A DNA stretch of 64,000 nucleotides from Streptomyces natalensis ATCC 27448 (GTDB lineage Bacteria; Actinomycetota; Actinomycetes; Streptomycetales; Streptomycetaceae). The notes under the pieces were generated by a model, which searched no databases, had not been told where the DNA came from, and was given only the letters and a program-made list of their open reading frames with translations. Location: positions 62,001 through 126,000 of the forward strand of contig NZ_JRKI01000002.1 in NCBI RefSeq assembly GCF_000935125.1, given 5' to 3'. Shown one piece after another: positions 8,728-17,368 of the stretch (positions within the stretch are counted from its first letter, which is position 1; each line of letters begins with the position of its first letter). The position numbers were made by a program, and so were the translations under genes.

Positions 8728-9201
8728 ATGAGTGGGATGAGTGAATGGGGAGTTGCGCTGATCGCCGCAGGATCGGCGATCGCCGGCAGCGTCGTCACCG
8801 GTTGGTACAGCCGCAGCGCCGGTATCCGCCAGGCCGAGGCGGCACGGCATGCGGGCGACCGACAAGCAGACGCGCTGGTCGAGTCCGTTCGGCTCACGAC
8901 CCAGGCCGAGGCGCGCCAGCGCTCACTCGCCCTGCGGCGGCAGACCTACGTGGAGTTCCTCGGTGCCGCGGAAGCCAGAATCCTGACCGATCGGACAGGC
9001 AGGGGAGCTTCCGACGACGAGGCCCTTCTGCAACGGGCCTTGAGCGGGGTGGCCTTGGAAGGCCCGCCCGAGATTGCCGCCGCAGCGCACCATCTCGTCG
9101 ACTGCCTGCGACGTCATGAGCCGCCGGACGATCTCCAGCACGCGAAGCAGGCGTTCGTCTCGGCGGCCCAGGAGTGCCTGCACGACCCGACGTCGACCTG
9201 A
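8728..9201 (+). CDS. small membrane-anchored coiled-coil protein, unknown function
   Basis: This 157-residue protein is not recognised. The N-terminal segment (about residues 3-24, GVALIAAGSAIAGSVVTGWY) is a probable membrane anchor. Next comes a basic/alanine-rich helix with many Arg, Gln and Glu residues (about 28-80) that could form a coiled coil, then a helical C-terminal part. ATG 8728 follows GGAGGA at 8 nt. It diverges from the transferase gene across a 225-bp gap. Similar short anchored proteins are common in streptomycete accessory DNA, without assigned function. Confidence 0.65.
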   Translation: MSGMSEWGVALIAAGSAIAGSVVTGWYSRSAGIRQAEAARHAGDRQADALVESVRLTTQAEARQRSLALRRQTYVEFLGAAEARILTDRTGRGASDDEALLQRALSGVALEGPPEIAAAAHHLVDCLRRHEPPDDLQHAKQAFVSAAQECLHDPTST

Positions 9202-9297
9202 TGAACGTCGGGGCGGGTCGCGTCAGCCGGTGGCGCCGCGTCAGCCGGTGGCGAGCGGACGCCTGCCGTGCAGGTCTTCGGCATCGCACGCACCGGG

Positions 9298-9580
9298 CGG
9301 CCACGGCCGTCCGCGCGCCCCACTGCTTCCAGGCGAGGCCGTGGGCCGAGGTGAATTCCGACAGCACCAGGTTCTTGGGGCTGCGCTCGGGGTGGCCGTT
9401 GTCGGCGTTCTGCTCGCCGTAGTGGTTGATGACGTAGGGGGCGGAGGGGGCGGAGGGAGCCTGGCTCGCGGTGGCGTGCCGGGTGGTGGTGGCGTCTGCC
9501 GCCTGCGCGGTCGCGAGCATGCCGAGGACGGCGACGGAGGCCGGGGCGGCGGCGGACCACCCCGAATGCCCGCCCTACAT
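9298..9580 (-). pseudogene. remnant of a small secreted-protein gene
   Basis: On the minus strand a GAGGGG sequence precedes ATG at 9580, but the next codon is TAG (9577-9575). The same frame then encodes an Ala-rich signal-peptide-like segment (ASVAVLGMLATAQAAD). A serine/proline linker and a well-composed segment (VINHYGEQNADNGHPE, NLVLSEFTSAHGLAWKQWG) follow. After about 9298 the frame degenerates into Arg-rich sequence. The segment resembles conserved small secreted actinobacterial proteins I have seen, but I cannot name the family. Read as a decayed gene; a short peptide from ATG 9520 cannot be excluded. Confidence 0.5.
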
Positions 9581-9633
9581 GGCGCCCCTCAGGAGAGCGA
9601 GGCATCGTGAGGCCAGCGACCAGGAGGCTCCCC

Positions 9634-10566
9634 ATGCAGCGGAGACGAGTGCGTAGGTGGCTGCGCGGACGGGAGCGATGGTGTGACCGGAGGCGGTCAC
9701 ACCGACCGCACCTACCGCACCGGCCGCTTCGCGCCCCCCTGCGGCCCGCCGCTGCCGGTATCGCGTTCATGGCCATGGCCGCCGTCCCGTTGTCCCCGGC
9801 GGGGGCCGTGCCCACGGCAGGCGGCGGTGCGCCGCTGGTGATCGCCCACCGGGGCGCCTCCCGGTACGCCCCCGAAAACACCCTCGCCGCCGTCGACGCC
9901 GCCCACCATCGCGGATTCCTCTGGGTCGAGAACGACGTCCAGCGCACCAAGGACGGCAAGCTGGTCGTCCTGCACGACACCACCCTGCGCCGGACCACCG
10001 ACGCCGAAGCGGTGTTCCCGGGGCGGGCCCCTTGGCGCGTACGGGACTTCACCGCGGCCGAGATCGCGCGGCTCGACGCCGGCAGCTGGTTCGGTCGGCG
10101 GTTCGCGGGGGAGCGGGTGCCCACCCTCGCCGCCTATCTGCGCCGGCTGGACGCCAACGGCCAGCGCCTCCTGCTGGAGATCAAATCCCCCGGGACCTAT
10201 CCCGGAATCGAGCGGGACGTCGTCCGCGAACTCCGCCACCACGGCTGGCTGGACCGCGACCACGTCCGGCACCGGCTCGTCGTCCAGAGCTTCGGCGTGC
10301 CATGCATCAAGACGTTCCATGGGCTGGTGCCCCAGGTGCGTACGGGAATTCTGGGATCGCCCCCGCTGGACCGGCTGGCCGGATACGCCCGCTTCGCCGA
10401 CGAGATCAACCCCCGTATGTCGACGCTCAGTTCGCGCTGGATCAAGGCCGTGCACCGGCTGCGCGGCCCGCACGGCAGGCCGCTGGAGATCTACGCCTGG
10501 GATGTGGGCAAGAACACGACCGTAAAATGGGCGCGGGCCCGGGGGATTGAAGGGGTCGTCACCTAG
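9634..10566 (+). CDS. secreted glycerophosphodiester phosphodiesterase
   Basis: This 310-residue TIM-barrel GDPD hydrolyses glycerophosphodiesters to glycerol-3-phosphate and an alcohol. The signature VIAHRGASRYAPENTLAA starts the domain, followed by ENDVQRTKDGKLVVLHD, LDAGSWF, LLEIKSP and the late AWDVGKNTTVKWA segment. The N-terminus is Arg-rich with a hydrophobic stretch ending in Ala-rich sequence, so it is probably exported. ATG 9634 has an ideal AGGAGG 5 nt upstream; GTG 9607 is less likely. The protein stops at GIEGVVT, just before the usual DRPD end of the family, so it is slightly short. Confidence 0.88.
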   Translation: MQRRRVRRWLRGRERWCDRRRSHRPHLPHRPLRAPLRPAAAGIAFMAMAAVPLSPAGAVPTAGGGAPLVIAHRGASRYAPENTLAAVDAAHHRGFLWVENDVQRTKDGKLVVLHDTTLRRTTDAEAVFPGRAPWRVRDFTAAEIARLDAGSWFGRRFAGERVPTLAAYLRRLDANGQRLLLEIKSPGTYPGIERDVVRELRHHGWLDRDHVRHRLVVQSFGVPCIKTFHGLVPQVRTGILGSPPLDRLAGYARFADEINPRMSTLSSRWIKAVHRLRGPHGRPLEIYAWDVGKNTTVKWARARGIEGVVT

Positions 10567-10570
10567 GGCG

Positions 10571-10586
10571 CAATGCTGCGGCATTG
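10571..10586 (+). terminator. weak hairpin after the GDPD gene
   Basis: CAATGC-TGCG-GCATTG forms a 6-bp hairpin 5 nt after the stop codon, followed within 10 nt by TTTT. A modest terminator candidate. The rest of 10587-10870 shows no gene. Confidence 0.4.
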
Positions 10587-10870
10587 TCGTGATTTTGTGC
10601 GGCGCCGCTTCCGGGCGCACCCGAGCCCCCGTCGCACGGTAGGTTCAGGTGCTGGTGAAGGAGCTGTGGAAGCCGGACAGGAGCCCGATGAGCCGCACCA
10701 GGCGGGGATTTACGGGATTCCCGTGGCGCGGATATGGTGCCTGAGATGTTCGACGCCGCCACACCCCCCGTAAAATATGTAAGACGCAGGATGAGGCTTT
10801 TGGGTTCCGATTCGGCGCCCGGTGCGGGCCCGCGTCCGGCTTCTCCTCAGGGTTCATTCCGGGAGCGCCC

Positions 10871-12190
10871 TTGACGAACGACTTTCCGGCGTACGGCCAG
10901 CGGCGGGCGCCGCTTCCCCCGCAGCGGCAGGTGCCCGACGAGGACCCGTACGACCCGCTGGGCGCGGGCGCGGCGACCGTCACCATGCCCGCCACGGCCG
11001 CGCAGTCCGCCGGGGCCACCGCCGGGACGGGCCTACGGACCGCCGAACGCCCGGCTCCGCAGACGCACCCGGAAGACCCGCAGGCCCCGGGGACACCTAC
11101 GAGGTCCGGCGGCGCGGCGCACGGCCGGCACAAGGCGCAGCGGGCACGCGGTAAGGCCCAGCCCGCCGCGGACGGCAAGGGCACGTCGCGCGATGCGTTT
11201 TTCGACAACGCGAAGTACCTGGCCATCGTGTTGGTGGCGATGGGGCACTCGTGGGAGCCGCTGCGCGACGGCAGCCGTTCCGCCGCGGCGCTGTACATCA
11301 CCGTGTACGCCTTCCACATGCCGGCGTTCATCATCATCTCCGGCTACTTCTCGCGCAGCTTCGACATGCGCAAGGACCGCCTCCAGCGGCTGATCACCGG
11401 CGTCGCCGTCCCCTACATCCTCTTCGAGGTCGCGTACTCGCTCTTCAAGCGGTGGGCGGACAACGACCCGCACTACCCCATCAGCCTCACGGACCCCTGG
11501 TACCTCACCTGGTTCCTGCTGGCGCTGTTCATCTGGCGGTTGACCACCCCGATGTGGAAGATCGTCCGCTGGCCGGTGCCGCTCGCCCTGGCCGTCGCCG
11601 CGCTCGCCGCCACCTCGCCGAACATAGGCAACGACCTCGACCTCCAGCGCGTACTGCAATTCCTCCCGTTCTTCGTCCTCGGCCTGTGCCTGAAGCCCGA
11701 GCACTTCCAGCTCGTACGCAACAAGCGGGCGCGGATCGCCGCCGTACCGGTCTTCGCCTGCGCGCTGGTCTTCGCGTACTGGGCCGCGCCGCGGATGAAC
11801 GCCGCGTGGTTCTACCACCGCGACAGCGCCCAGGAACTGGCCGCCCCCTGGTGGAGCGGCGCGGTTATGACGCTGGCGATGTTCGGCTGCTCGCTGGTCC
11901 TGGTGGCCTGCTTCTTCGCCTGGGTCCCGGGCCGCACCATGTGGTGCACGGCGCTGGGGGCAGGCACCCTCTACGGCTACCTCCTCCACGGCTTCATCGC
12001 CAAGGGCTCCCGCTTCTGGAACTGGTACGACACCCCGTGGGTGCACAAGCCCTGGGGCATGGTCCTGATCACCCTCGGCGCGGGCACCTTCATCACGCTG
12101 CTGTGCACGCCACCGGTGCAGCGGGCGTTCCGGTGGGCGATGGAACCCAAGATGACCTGGGCCTTCAAGAAGGATCCGGTGGGGACGTAG
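10871..12190 (+). CDS. acyltransferase-3 family membrane protein
   Basis: This 439-residue protein has a disordered, Pro/Ala-rich cytoplasmic N-terminus (about 1-110), then FFDNAKYLAIVLVAMGHSWEPL and about ten hydrophobic segments. The conserved early His after the first membrane helix and the HMPAFIIISGYFSR segment match the acyltransferase-3 (OafA/fucose 4-O-acetylase-like) family. That family transfers acyl groups to sugars or antibiotics at the membrane. Start is TTG 10871 with a nearby GGGAG. Substrate not identifiable from sequence. Confidence 0.75.
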   Translation: MTNDFPAYGQRRAPLPPQRQVPDEDPYDPLGAGAATVTMPATAAQSAGATAGTGLRTAERPAPQTHPEDPQAPGTPTRSGGAAHGRHKAQRARGKAQPAADGKGTSRDAFFDNAKYLAIVLVAMGHSWEPLRDGSRSAAALYITVYAFHMPAFIIISGYFSRSFDMRKDRLQRLITGVAVPYILFEVAYSLFKRWADNDPHYPISLTDPWYLTWFLLALFIWRLTTPMWKIVRWPVPLALAVAALAATSPNIGNDLDLQRVLQFLPFFVLGLCLKPEHFQLVRNKRARIAAVPVFACALVFAYWAAPRMNAAWFYHRDSAQELAAPWWSGAVMTLAMFGCSLVLVACFFAWVPGRTMWCTALGAGTLYGYLLHGFIAKGSRFWNWYDTPWVHKPWGMVLITLGAGTFITLLCTPPVQRAFRWAMEPKMTWAFKKDPVGT

Positions 12191-12334
12191 CACCGCGTGC
12201 GCCCCGCGCCGTCCGGCGCGGGGTGCGCGGGCGCCCGCCCGCGGGCCCGCCTGAGCTCGTCTCACGGCCGTATCGGTGAGGGCGACGGCCGAGCGCCGAC
12301 CGTAGAGCGACCAGAGCGACAGGAGTCAGCCACC

Positions 12335-13189
12335 ATGCCCGAACCCGGTTCCCTCTGGGGCGGGAGTCAACTCGACCTCGACGCCTACCTGGCCCGCATC
12401 GGCTTCCAGGGCGACCGGCAGCCGACCCTCGAAACCCTGCGCCGCCTGCACGCCCGTCACTCCGCAAGCATCGGCTTCGAGAACGTCGATGTGGTCCTCG
12501 GCCGCCCCCTCCCGCTCGACCTGGAATCCCTCCAGACCAAGCTCGTCCACCGCCACCGCGGCGGCTACTGCTACGAACAGAACCTCCTCTACGCCGCCGC
12601 CCTCGACCGCCTCGGCTTCCGCGTCTCCGGCCTCGGCGCCCGTATCCGGATGGGCGACGACCGTCTGCGCCCGGTCACCCACGCCCTGCTCAGGGTCGAG
12701 ATCGACGGCGAGGACTTCGTCACCGACGTCGGCTTCGGCGGCGCGGGGCTGCTCGAACCGCTCCCTCTGCGCGACGGAACCGAGGTCCGCCAGGGCGGCT
12801 GGACCTTCGCTCTGGCCCTCGAACAGGACACCCATACCTGGGCGCTGCGCTCCCGCACCGAAACCGGCTGGATGGACCTGTACGCCTTCGGCACCGAGCA
12901 GCGCTACCCGGTCGACTACACCGTCTTCAACCACTACATATCCACCCACCCCCGCTCCCCGTTCGTCCGCCGCCTGGTGGCCCAGCGCCCCCTCCCCGAC
13001 CTCCGCACCGCCCTGATCGGCCGCCAACTGATCCACACCCGCCCGGACGGGACCACCGAGGTCCGCGACATCCCGCCCCAGGAGACCCCGCAGGTCCTGG
13101 CGTCCGAATTCGGCATCACCCTGTCCGCCGCGGATGCGGATGCCCTGGTGGCCTTCCAGCGCAACAGCCTCGCCGGTGACGCTCCCTAG
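12335..13189 (+). CDS. nat: arylamine N-acetyltransferase
   Basis: This 284-residue enzyme transfers acetyl from acetyl-CoA to arylamines or hydrazines through a cysteine intermediate. The full triad is visible: Cys79 in RGGYCYEQN, His116 in THALLRV and Asp131 in VTDVGFGG. Length matches the family. ATG 12335 follows AGGAG at about 9 nt. It converges with the RidA gene and has its own 144-bp upstream gap. Confidence 0.93.
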   Translation: MPEPGSLWGGSQLDLDAYLARIGFQGDRQPTLETLRRLHARHSASIGFENVDVVLGRPLPLDLESLQTKLVHRHRGGYCYEQNLLYAAALDRLGFRVSGLGARIRMGDDRLRPVTHALLRVEIDGEDFVTDVGFGGAGLLEPLPLRDGTEVRQGGWTFALALEQDTHTWALRSRTETGWMDLYAFGTEQRYPVDYTVFNHYISTHPRSPFVRRLVAQRPLPDLRTALIGRQLIHTRPDGTTEVRDIPPQETPQVLASEFGITLSAADADALVAFQRNSLAGDAP

Positions 13190-13251
13190 CCTGTGTCACC
13201 CCCCTGGGCTCCTGAAACCATCCACCGGCCCCGGCCCCCCGGTACGCGACC

Positions 13252-13728
13252 TCAGCGCACCACGGCTATCCCTTCGATCTCCACCAGGGCATCCGCATCC
13301 CACAACCGCGTCGCGCCGATCACGGCCATGGCGGGGAAGTCCGTGCCCACCAGGCGCTTCCACACCAGCCCGAGGTCCCTGGCGTGGCGGCGGTAGTCCG
13401 CGATATCGACGGCGAAAACGGTGAGCTTGGCAAGGTCGGACGGCCCCGCGCCGGCGGCCGCCGCCGCATCCAGCAGATTGGCCAGCGCCCGCTCGAACTG
13501 CGCGACGATGCCGTCCCCCACGATCCGCCCGTTGCCGTCGAGCGCGGTCTGCCCGGCGAGAAAAACCATGGTCCCGGACCCCGCCCGGACGGCATGACTG
13601 AACCCCGTAGGCGGCGCAAGATGCCCCGGATTGATCCGCTCCAGCCCCGCGACGCCTTCCCCTCCGCTCCCGGTACCACCCCCGGCCTTGCTCCCGCCGC
13701 CCGCATCCCCCATGCCGTTCTCGCTCAT
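13252..13728 (-). CDS. RidA (YjgF/YER057c) family protein
   Basis: A protein of 158 residues with a glycine-rich N-terminal extension (about 1-30) before the RidA domain (INPGHLAPPTGFSHAV ... VFLAGQTALDGNG ... DFPAMAVIGATRLW ... VEIEGIAVV). The family deaminates reactive enamine/imine intermediates or acts in catabolic pathways. The usual catalytic Arg region near the C-terminus is only partly conserved (GATRLWD), so activity on imines is uncertain. ATG 13728 chosen with GGAGGG upstream. Confidence 0.8.
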   Translation of the reverse strand: MSENGMGDAGGGSKAGGGTGSGGEGVAGLERINPGHLAPPTGFSHAVRAGSGTMVFLAGQTALDGNGRIVGDGIVAQFERALANLLDAAAAAGAGPSDLAKLTVFAVDIADYRRHARDLGLVWKRLVGTDFPAMAVIGATRLWDADALVEIEGIAVVR

Positions 13729-13827
13729 CTCCGATGCCCTCCCACTGCCGTCAACCGGTATCGCACTCCCAGGGATTGAAACGCTCCCCGTTCCTCCCGG
13801 GGAAGCACGCACCCCTCACTCGCCGCC

Positions 13828-15504
13828 TCATTTCGCCTCCGCATAGCACCCCACCACCGCCGTCGTGAACGGAAAGCGGACCGGTATGTCGCCGAAGGCG
13901 ATACGGCCCGCCGCTGCGGCCGCCGTGGTGATGGCTCCGGCGACGGTGGCGGCCTCGTCCGCGGGGCAGTGGACGATGACCTCGTCGTGCTGGAAGAAGA
14001 CGAGTTCGGCACGGAGGGCGGCGCGGGACAGGGCATGGCGCAGGGCGGCCAGCATCAGCAGGGCCCAGTCGGCGGCGCTGCCCTGGACGACGAAGTTACG
14101 GGTGAAGCGGCCGCGGGCGCGGGCCGCCGAGGTGCTGCCGTAGCCGGACGGGGCTTCGTCCTGGGGGAGGCCCGCTTCGTCGGGGGGAGCCATGGAGGCG
14201 GGCGGGCAGGTGCGGCCCAGCCACGTGCGGACCAGGCGGCCCTCCTCGCCGGCGCGGGCCGCATCGTCGACATGGGCCACCGCCGCGGGGTAGCGGCGGC
14301 GCAGATCGGCCATGTGCTTGAGGGCATCGCCGGACGTCTGGCCGTAAATGGCGCCCAGCAGGGCGAGTTTGGCCTGGGCGCGGTCGCCACGGAAGGCGCG
14401 GGCGGCGAGGTCGGCGTAGAGGTCCGCGCCGCTGCCGGCCACCTCCATCAAGCCCGGGTCGCGCGAGACGGCGGCCAGCACCCGGGGCTCCATCTGGTCG
14501 GCGTCGGCGACCACCAGGCGCCACCCCGGGTCGGCACGTACGGCCTGCCGGATGACCTTGGGGATCTGGAGTGCGCCGCCGCCGTTGGTGGTCCAGCGGC
14601 CGGTGACCGTGCCGCCGGGGAGATACTCGGGGCGGAAGCGGCCGTCGTGCACCCACTGCTGTAGCCAGGACCAGCCGTGGGCGGTGTGGAGGCGGTAGAG
14701 GGATTTGTACCGGAGGAGGGGCGCCACCGCGGGGTGGTCGATCTGCTGAAGCTCCCCTTTGCGGGTGGAGGCGAGGGGGATCCCGGCCTTGGTGAAGGCC
14801 CTGATGATGTCGTGCGGCAGATCGGGGCGGATGCGTTCGCCCGGTCCGAAGGCGCGGGAGATCTCCTCGGCCAGCTCCGCCATCCGGCGTGGTTCGAGTC
14901 CGCCCGGATAGCGCTCGCCCAGCAGGCCGTTGAGCACCTCACGGTGCACATCCGCCCGCCAGGGCACCCCGGCCCGGGTCATCTCGGTGGCGACCAGCAT
15001 GCCCGCCGATTCGGCGGCGATCAGCAGCCGCATCCGCTCGGGATGTGCCGCCCTGGCCGTACGGGCCAGCTGGCCGGCGTAGACCTCCAGCAGGGCCGTC
15101 AGCTCGTCCGTACCGGGCGGCAGGGGCACCGGGCCCGGCTCGAAGAGGGACGGCTGGGTCTCGGCGGCCCGCGCGGGTGTGTCGTCGGGCACCGGCAGGC
15201 GGTGCAGCCGGGCCCAGGCGGCGGCCAGCGAGCGGGGCTGCCCGCACTGGCCCTCCTCGTGGCCGATCAGCAGCGCCTCGGCGGCCTCGATGTCGTAACA
15301 GCGCTCGACCCGCACTCCGGCCGCCAGCAGGCGGCGGTAGAGCTCGGCGGTGGAGCGCCACACCCACCGGTCGACTTCGGGGCGCGAGCGGATCGCCTCG
15401 GCGAACGAGGGCTCCTCCAACACCCGGCCGGCGGCCCGGCCGTCGGGGGTGAGCGGGCAGAGACGAGCACCCCCGTCGCCCGTCTCTGCCACTGCCCATC
15501 TCAT
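13828..15504 (-). CDS. actinobacterial bifunctional 3'-5' exonuclease/DNA polymerase (family A)
   Basis: This 558-residue protein has a degenerate exonuclease-like N-terminal half and a family-A polymerase C-terminal half. Motif A is DADQMEPRVLA (334-344), the O-helix is RAQAKLALLGAIYGQ (375-389) and motif C is QHDEV. It is much shorter than PolA and lacks the 5' nuclease. Such proteins are annotated in actinobacteria as bifunctional exonuclease/polymerase; the in vivo role is probably in repair but is unproven. The motif-A Asp and motif-C His-Asp-Glu suggest an active polymerase. Start ATG 15504 gives MRWAVAETGD. Confidence 0.85.
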   Translation of the reverse strand: MRWAVAETGDGGARLCPLTPDGRAAGRVLEEPSFAEAIRSRPEVDRWVWRSTAELYRRLLAAGVRVERCYDIEAAEALLIGHEEGQCGQPRSLAAAWARLHRLPVPDDTPARAAETQPSLFEPGPVPLPPGTDELTALLEVYAGQLARTARAAHPERMRLLIAAESAGMLVATEMTRAGVPWRADVHREVLNGLLGERYPGGLEPRRMAELAEEISRAFGPGERIRPDLPHDIIRAFTKAGIPLASTRKGELQQIDHPAVAPLLRYKSLYRLHTAHGWSWLQQWVHDGRFRPEYLPGGTVTGRWTTNGGGALQIPKVIRQAVRADPGWRLVVADADQMEPRVLAAVSRDPGLMEVAGSGADLYADLAARAFRGDRAQAKLALLGAIYGQTSGDALKHMADLRRRYPAAVAHVDDAARAGEEGRLVRTWLGRTCPPASMAPPDEAGLPQDEAPSGYGSTSAARARGRFTRNFVVQGSAADWALLMLAALRHALSRAALRAELVFFQHDEVIVHCPADEAATVAGAITTAAAAAGRIAFGDIPVRFPFTTAVVGCYAEAK

Positions 15505-15872
15505 GTCCCTGAGTCTGGCACCAGGGTCTGACAATCGCCCTGACCTGCGCGTTTGGCGCCGTACGTGGGAGCGTCGGGTGCGCGCTGCGGCGGCGGGCAG
15601 GCCACGCAGGGAGGGTGCCGTTGCGGCTCTCGGTGCTCTCACGCCGGCCGTGGCAACTCGCCCTGGGTGGCGGGGGCTTGACGGCGAGAAGCGGGTTCGG
15701 GGGGTATAACTGCGCTATATGCGACGATGGGAAATGGTTGTTCCCTCGTGCCGCTTCAATCCCATTTCACCCGAATGCTTCGGTATCTCTTTCCGGGGTG
15801 ATGCGTTGAGCAGCTTGTCGCTCTAAGCGGCGCGTACAGATCCCTGAATGCTGCTCAGTGAAGAGGTTCGCA
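15505..15872. other. upstream region of the first chaplin
   Basis: This 368-bp gap lies between divergent genes. It is locally AT-richer around 15700-15770, where TTGACG (15678) and TATAAC (15705) occur, but at 21-bp spacing, so no confident promoter call. TGAGCAGC (15807-15814) and GCTGCTCA (15850-15857) form an 8-bp inverted repeat bracketing the last 50 bp before the GTG start. Confidence 0.5.
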
Positions 15873-16127
15873 GTGAAGCTTGTATCCAAGGCCGTCGTCC
15901 TGTCCGCCGCCGCGGGCGTGGCCGTCATTGGTGGGGCCGGAATGGCCACCGCCGGCGGGCACGGCAGCGGCGCTCACGCCTACGGTGGCGCAGCCCACTC
16001 CCCCGGCTTCGTGTCGGGCAACCTGATCCAGGTCCCGATCGACGTCCCGATCAACGTCTGCGGCAACACCGCCGACGCCTTCGCGCTGCTCAACCCGGCG
16101 TTCGGCAACAAGTGCATCAACGCCTGA
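15873..16127 (+). CDS. short chaplin with paired cysteines
   Basis: A protein of 84 residues comprising a Sec signal peptide and one chaplin domain (HSPGFVSGNLIQVPIDVP, then INVCGNT and LLNPAFGNKCINA). Chaplins are secreted hydrophobic proteins that assemble into amyloid-like films on aerial hyphae and spores. The two cysteines (in VCGN and NKCIN) match those that can form the intramolecular disulphide in Cys-type short chaplins. GTG 15873 has AGAGG 6-7 nt upstream; an upstream in-frame GTG at 15858 adds five residues. Monocistronic, ending in a strong hairpin. Confidence 0.93.
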   Translation: MKLVSKAVVLSAAAGVAVIGGAGMATAGGHGSGAHAYGGAAHSPGFVSGNLIQVPIDVPINVCGNTADAFALLNPAFGNKCINA

Positions 16128-16146
16128 CCGCCACTCGGCGTCGGTC

Positions 16147-16181
16147 GCAAGGCCGGTACGTGCTCTCCGTACCGGCCTTGC
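16147..16181 (+). terminator. terminator hairpin after chaplin 1
   Basis: A perfect 14-bp stem (GCAAGGCCGGTACG and its complement) with a 7-nt loop, 19 nt after the chaplin stop. There is no T-tract, as is common in Streptomyces. Confidence 0.8.
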
Positions 16182-16359
16182 GCCTGCCGGGGGCGGGGCC
16201 GCTGCCCGGAATTCGGCCGTGGCCCGGTGGCGCCCAGGAACAGTGATATGGGTTTATGGAATCGCGGCATTCGGGTGAATGGGCGAAACCGCACTCTCCG
16301 GGGCGAGTTGATCAGGGTGCGTTCCGGATACGGGCACGCCGCCTCGAGAAGGGTAAATT

Positions 16360-16620
16360 GTGATCAAGAAGGCCCTCGCCATATTGGCGGCCATCGGTGA
16401 CCGCAATGGCACTTCCTCGGTCAATGGCAACGGTCCCCTGTCGATCGGAATCCCGATCATGGTTCAGGGCATCGCGCATTGCGCATCGCTGCCCTGCCCT
16501 CACCGCAGAAGCAGCAGTGCACGGAGAACGAGTCCGTAACCACCGATACGGGCCATGCGTCACCCATCGTCGGGGCGGAATTCCCCATCCCCCTTTCGGT
16601 AGGAATTTGTATTCGGAGGG
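16360..16620 (+). pseudogene. decayed rodlin gene (rdl-like)
   Basis: A GTG at 16360 encodes MIKKALAILAA joined directly to IGDRNGTSSVNGNG, then PLSIGIPIMVQGIAH. The frame then fails and stops at 16537. In the frame one base later, 16479 onward reads ALPSPQKQQCTENE followed by a tail ending FPIPLS. Rodlins as I remember them have MIKK/MLKK plus a signal peptide, IG(D/N)..GT..NGNG, VPITVQDI, SPQNQQCTENS and a IPVLS tail in this order. The pieces here are colinear but lack most of the signal peptide and the central region, and carry a frameshift. Rodlins organise chaplins into rodlets, so this fits between two chaplins. The rest of 16182-16852 holds no other gene. Confidence 0.75.
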
Positions 16621-16852
16621 CCCCTCGTCTGTTCGAACTCCGGCGGCATTTTTCGCGTCGTATGCGCGGCGGCAATCTCCCGAATCGACCTTGCATCGTT
16701 CGGGCGATTCTTCCGAAAACTCTGCCGTGGGAGTTTGGCCGACGAGGAGAAGTCGTTACCAATAGCGGCAGCGGAGTTACGGGCGAGCAGTTTCCCGCCC
16801 GTGCGGCACGACGGTCGTGTCCGCTACGGACCCGCTGCAGGAAGGGCTGAAA

Positions 16853-17086
16853 GTGAAGTACACGAAGGTCGCTGCAGTTACTGTCGGAACGCTCATGGCA
16901 GTGGGTGCCGCTACCCCGGCGTTCGCCGACGCGCATGCCAAGGGCGGTGCCAAGGGTTCCCCCGGCGTGTTTTCCGGCAACGCCATCCAGGTGCCGATCC
17001 ACGTTCCGATCAACGTCTGCGGCAACACCGTCCAGTTCGTCGGTCTACTCAACCCGGCGTTCGGCAACGTCTGCATCAACAAGTAA
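16853..17086 (+). CDS. short chaplin with paired cysteines
   Basis: A protein of 77 residues. The signal peptide KYTKVAAVTVGTLMAVGAA precedes TPAFA, then a single chaplin domain (GSPGVFSGNAIQVPIHVP, INVCGNTVQFVG, LLNPAFGNVCINK). It belongs to the same Cys-type as the chaplin at 15873; the mature parts are about two-thirds identical. GTG 16853 follows GAAGGG. Secreted and expected on the hyphal surface. The upstream in-frame extension to 16817 is not needed for the signal peptide. Confidence 0.93.
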   Translation: MKYTKVAAVTVGTLMAVGAATPAFADAHAKGGAKGSPGVFSGNAIQVPIHVPINVCGNTVQFVGLLNPAFGNVCINK

Positions 17087-17124
17087 CACACAGCAATCCG
17101 AGCCATATCGCTCAGTAGCTCCGA

Positions 17125-17161
17125 ACGGCCCCGGCGCGCAGTCCATGTGCGCCGGGGCCGT
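17125..17161 (+). terminator. terminator hairpin after chaplin 2
   Basis: ACGGCCCCGGCGC pairs perfectly over 13 bp, with three more pairs including one wobble and a short loop, 38 nt after the stop codon. Confidence 0.8.
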
Positions 17162-17368
17162 CGGCGTCCGGCCGCGGGGCGCGGCGAAATCCCGGCGGTG
17201 CGCTGCCGCCGGATGACATTGCCAAGAAGGCGGAAATCCAGAGTTTCCCCGGAAGGCGGGTCTCGTTAGTCAGGGCGAAAGCGGTGATCCGAGCAGCGAA
17301 GTGATTGCTCACGCGGCGCCGGTGCCGTGATCTCATCGACCACCGCTCTGAGAAAGGGACAGCACAAA

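Noticed and set aside
15678..15710. TTGACG/TATAAC promoter of the first chaplin
   Set aside because: The 21-bp spacing is too long for a standard promoter. Chaplins are normally read by developmental sigma factors whose boxes I cannot recognise with certainty.
16479..16850. 123-codon open frame between the chaplins as an intact gene
   Set aside because: It starts at TTG without a ribosome-binding sequence. Only its first third resembles rodlin and the rest runs into the upstream region of the next chaplin, so it is part of the relic.
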